Positions 7,396-7,647 of a stretch of 7,647 nucleotides of DNA are shown in pieces (the first letter of the stretch is position 1; every line of letters starts with the position of its first letter). The stretch spans positions 1-7,647 of the forward strand of contig JAJAYX010000739.1 in the NCBI GenBank assembly GCA_026785985.1. The letters run 5' to 3'. The notes under the pieces are model-generated. The model was not told the origin of the DNA. It made no database searches and worked only from the letters and a program-made list of their open reading frames with translations. Source of the stretch: Rudanella sp. (GTDB lineage Bacteria > Bacteroidota > Bacteroidia > Cytophagales > Spirosomataceae). The position numbers were made by a program, and so were the translations under genes.

Positions 7396-7647
7396 ATGAC
7401 CAAACAATGGACCTCATTGACCGACTCTCAATGGGACGCAATCGCACGGGCGACCCCGATCTCCCTTTTTCAACGCAAAACGTAAGCGTAGCTTGGATTT
7501 GCGAATGGTTTTAGATGCCATTTTTTACCTCTTACGAACAGGCTGTCAATGGCGTAACTTGCCCGCTGAATGGCCCGATTGGCAAGCCGTCTATTACTAC
7601 TTTGACCAGTGGAAACAGACGGGCGTTTATCAGAAAATGAACGATGA
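7396..7647 (+). pseudogene. IS5-family transposase, N-terminal part (DUF4096 domain), +1 frameshift, cut by window end
   Basis: The ATG at 7396 opens a frame reading MTKQWTSLTDSQWDAIARAT and ending ...LFQRK before a TAA at 7483-7485. The protein continues in the +1 frame from 7481 with RKRSLDLRMVLDAIFYLL, then RTGCQWRNLPAEWPDWQAVYYYFDQWKQ, to the window end. LTDSQW, the basic RKRS segment and TGCQWR-LP...W..VYYYF..W are the standard N-terminal (DUF4096) pattern of IS4/IS5-type transposases, which precedes the DDE catalytic domain outside this window. Removing one A from the AAAA run at 7477-7480 would restore QRKRKRSLDLR exactly. Either this copy is inactivated by a one-base insertion, or the element uses frameshifting, as proposed for some IS427-group members; the shift lies unusually early (about codon 29), so mutation is more likely. 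Confidence 0.8.

Larger units (their letters stand above)
7330..7647 (+). mobile_element. Left part of an IS5-family insertion sequence (runs off the window)
   Basis: The element is identified by its transposase, which starts at 7396. The left end is placed at GAGCGTGTTGGGG (7330-7342), 66 bases before the transposase ATG, because it is preceded by CTAA (7326-7329). CTAA fits the YTAR target preference of the IS427 group of IS5 elements. The right end, inverted repeat partner and second target copy lie outside the window, so the exact boundary is an inference. The element sits about 90 bases upstream of the DUF2254 remnant. Confidence 0.55.

Noticed and set aside
7290..7514. Plus-strand 74-codon frame across the start of the IS element
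   Set aside because: It crosses the IS end and runs out of frame through the transposase start; the transposase signatures are in the other two frames.

Overview
The window looks like chromosomal DNA of a Bacteroidota bacterium, probably from the Cytophagales (Spirosoma-like). This rests on protein style (a Gfo/Idh/MocA oxidoreductase with its MWLGPAP/NPNRFHF signature and a Tat-exported GHL6-type hydrolase), on the lack of clear Shine-Dalgarno sequences, and on a TAnnTTTG-type -7 box. The lineage is inferred from recognition, not from a search.

Left part (1-3132, plus strand): the C-terminal two thirds of a Gfo/Idh/MocA oxidoreductase, then a complete 767-residue Tat-signal protein of the hypothetical glycosyl hydrolase 6 / GH42-like type. 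Together they suggest export-linked sugar or glycoside metabolism. A stem-loop with a T-rich tail fills the 24-bp convergent gap after the second gene.

Middle (3157-about 5022, minus strand): a large glycoside-hydrolase-like gene that is now a pseudogene. One reading frame runs the whole way without a frameshift but holds two in-frame stops (TAA at 4716-4714, TAG at 3825-3823), and the 5' end is missing. At about 5010-5040 it abuts, head to head and with no intergenic spacer, a plus-strand carotenoid oxygenase gene (4991-6493). That gene has all four iron-ligand histidines, but its first 14 or so codons are merely the antisense of the broken gene. The junction looks like a deletion or rearrangement scar.

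Right part (6494-7647): no intact gene. It holds two adjacent hairpins just after the oxygenase, a decayed minus-strand remnant of a DUF2254 membrane protein in two frames, and the left end of an IS5-family insertion sequence whose transposase reading frame carries a +1 shift in an AAAA run. The element runs off the window.

I see no convincing novel system. The window reads as an eroding accessory region with two intact-looking enzymes (plus the cut-off oxidoreductase) surrounded by gene remains.
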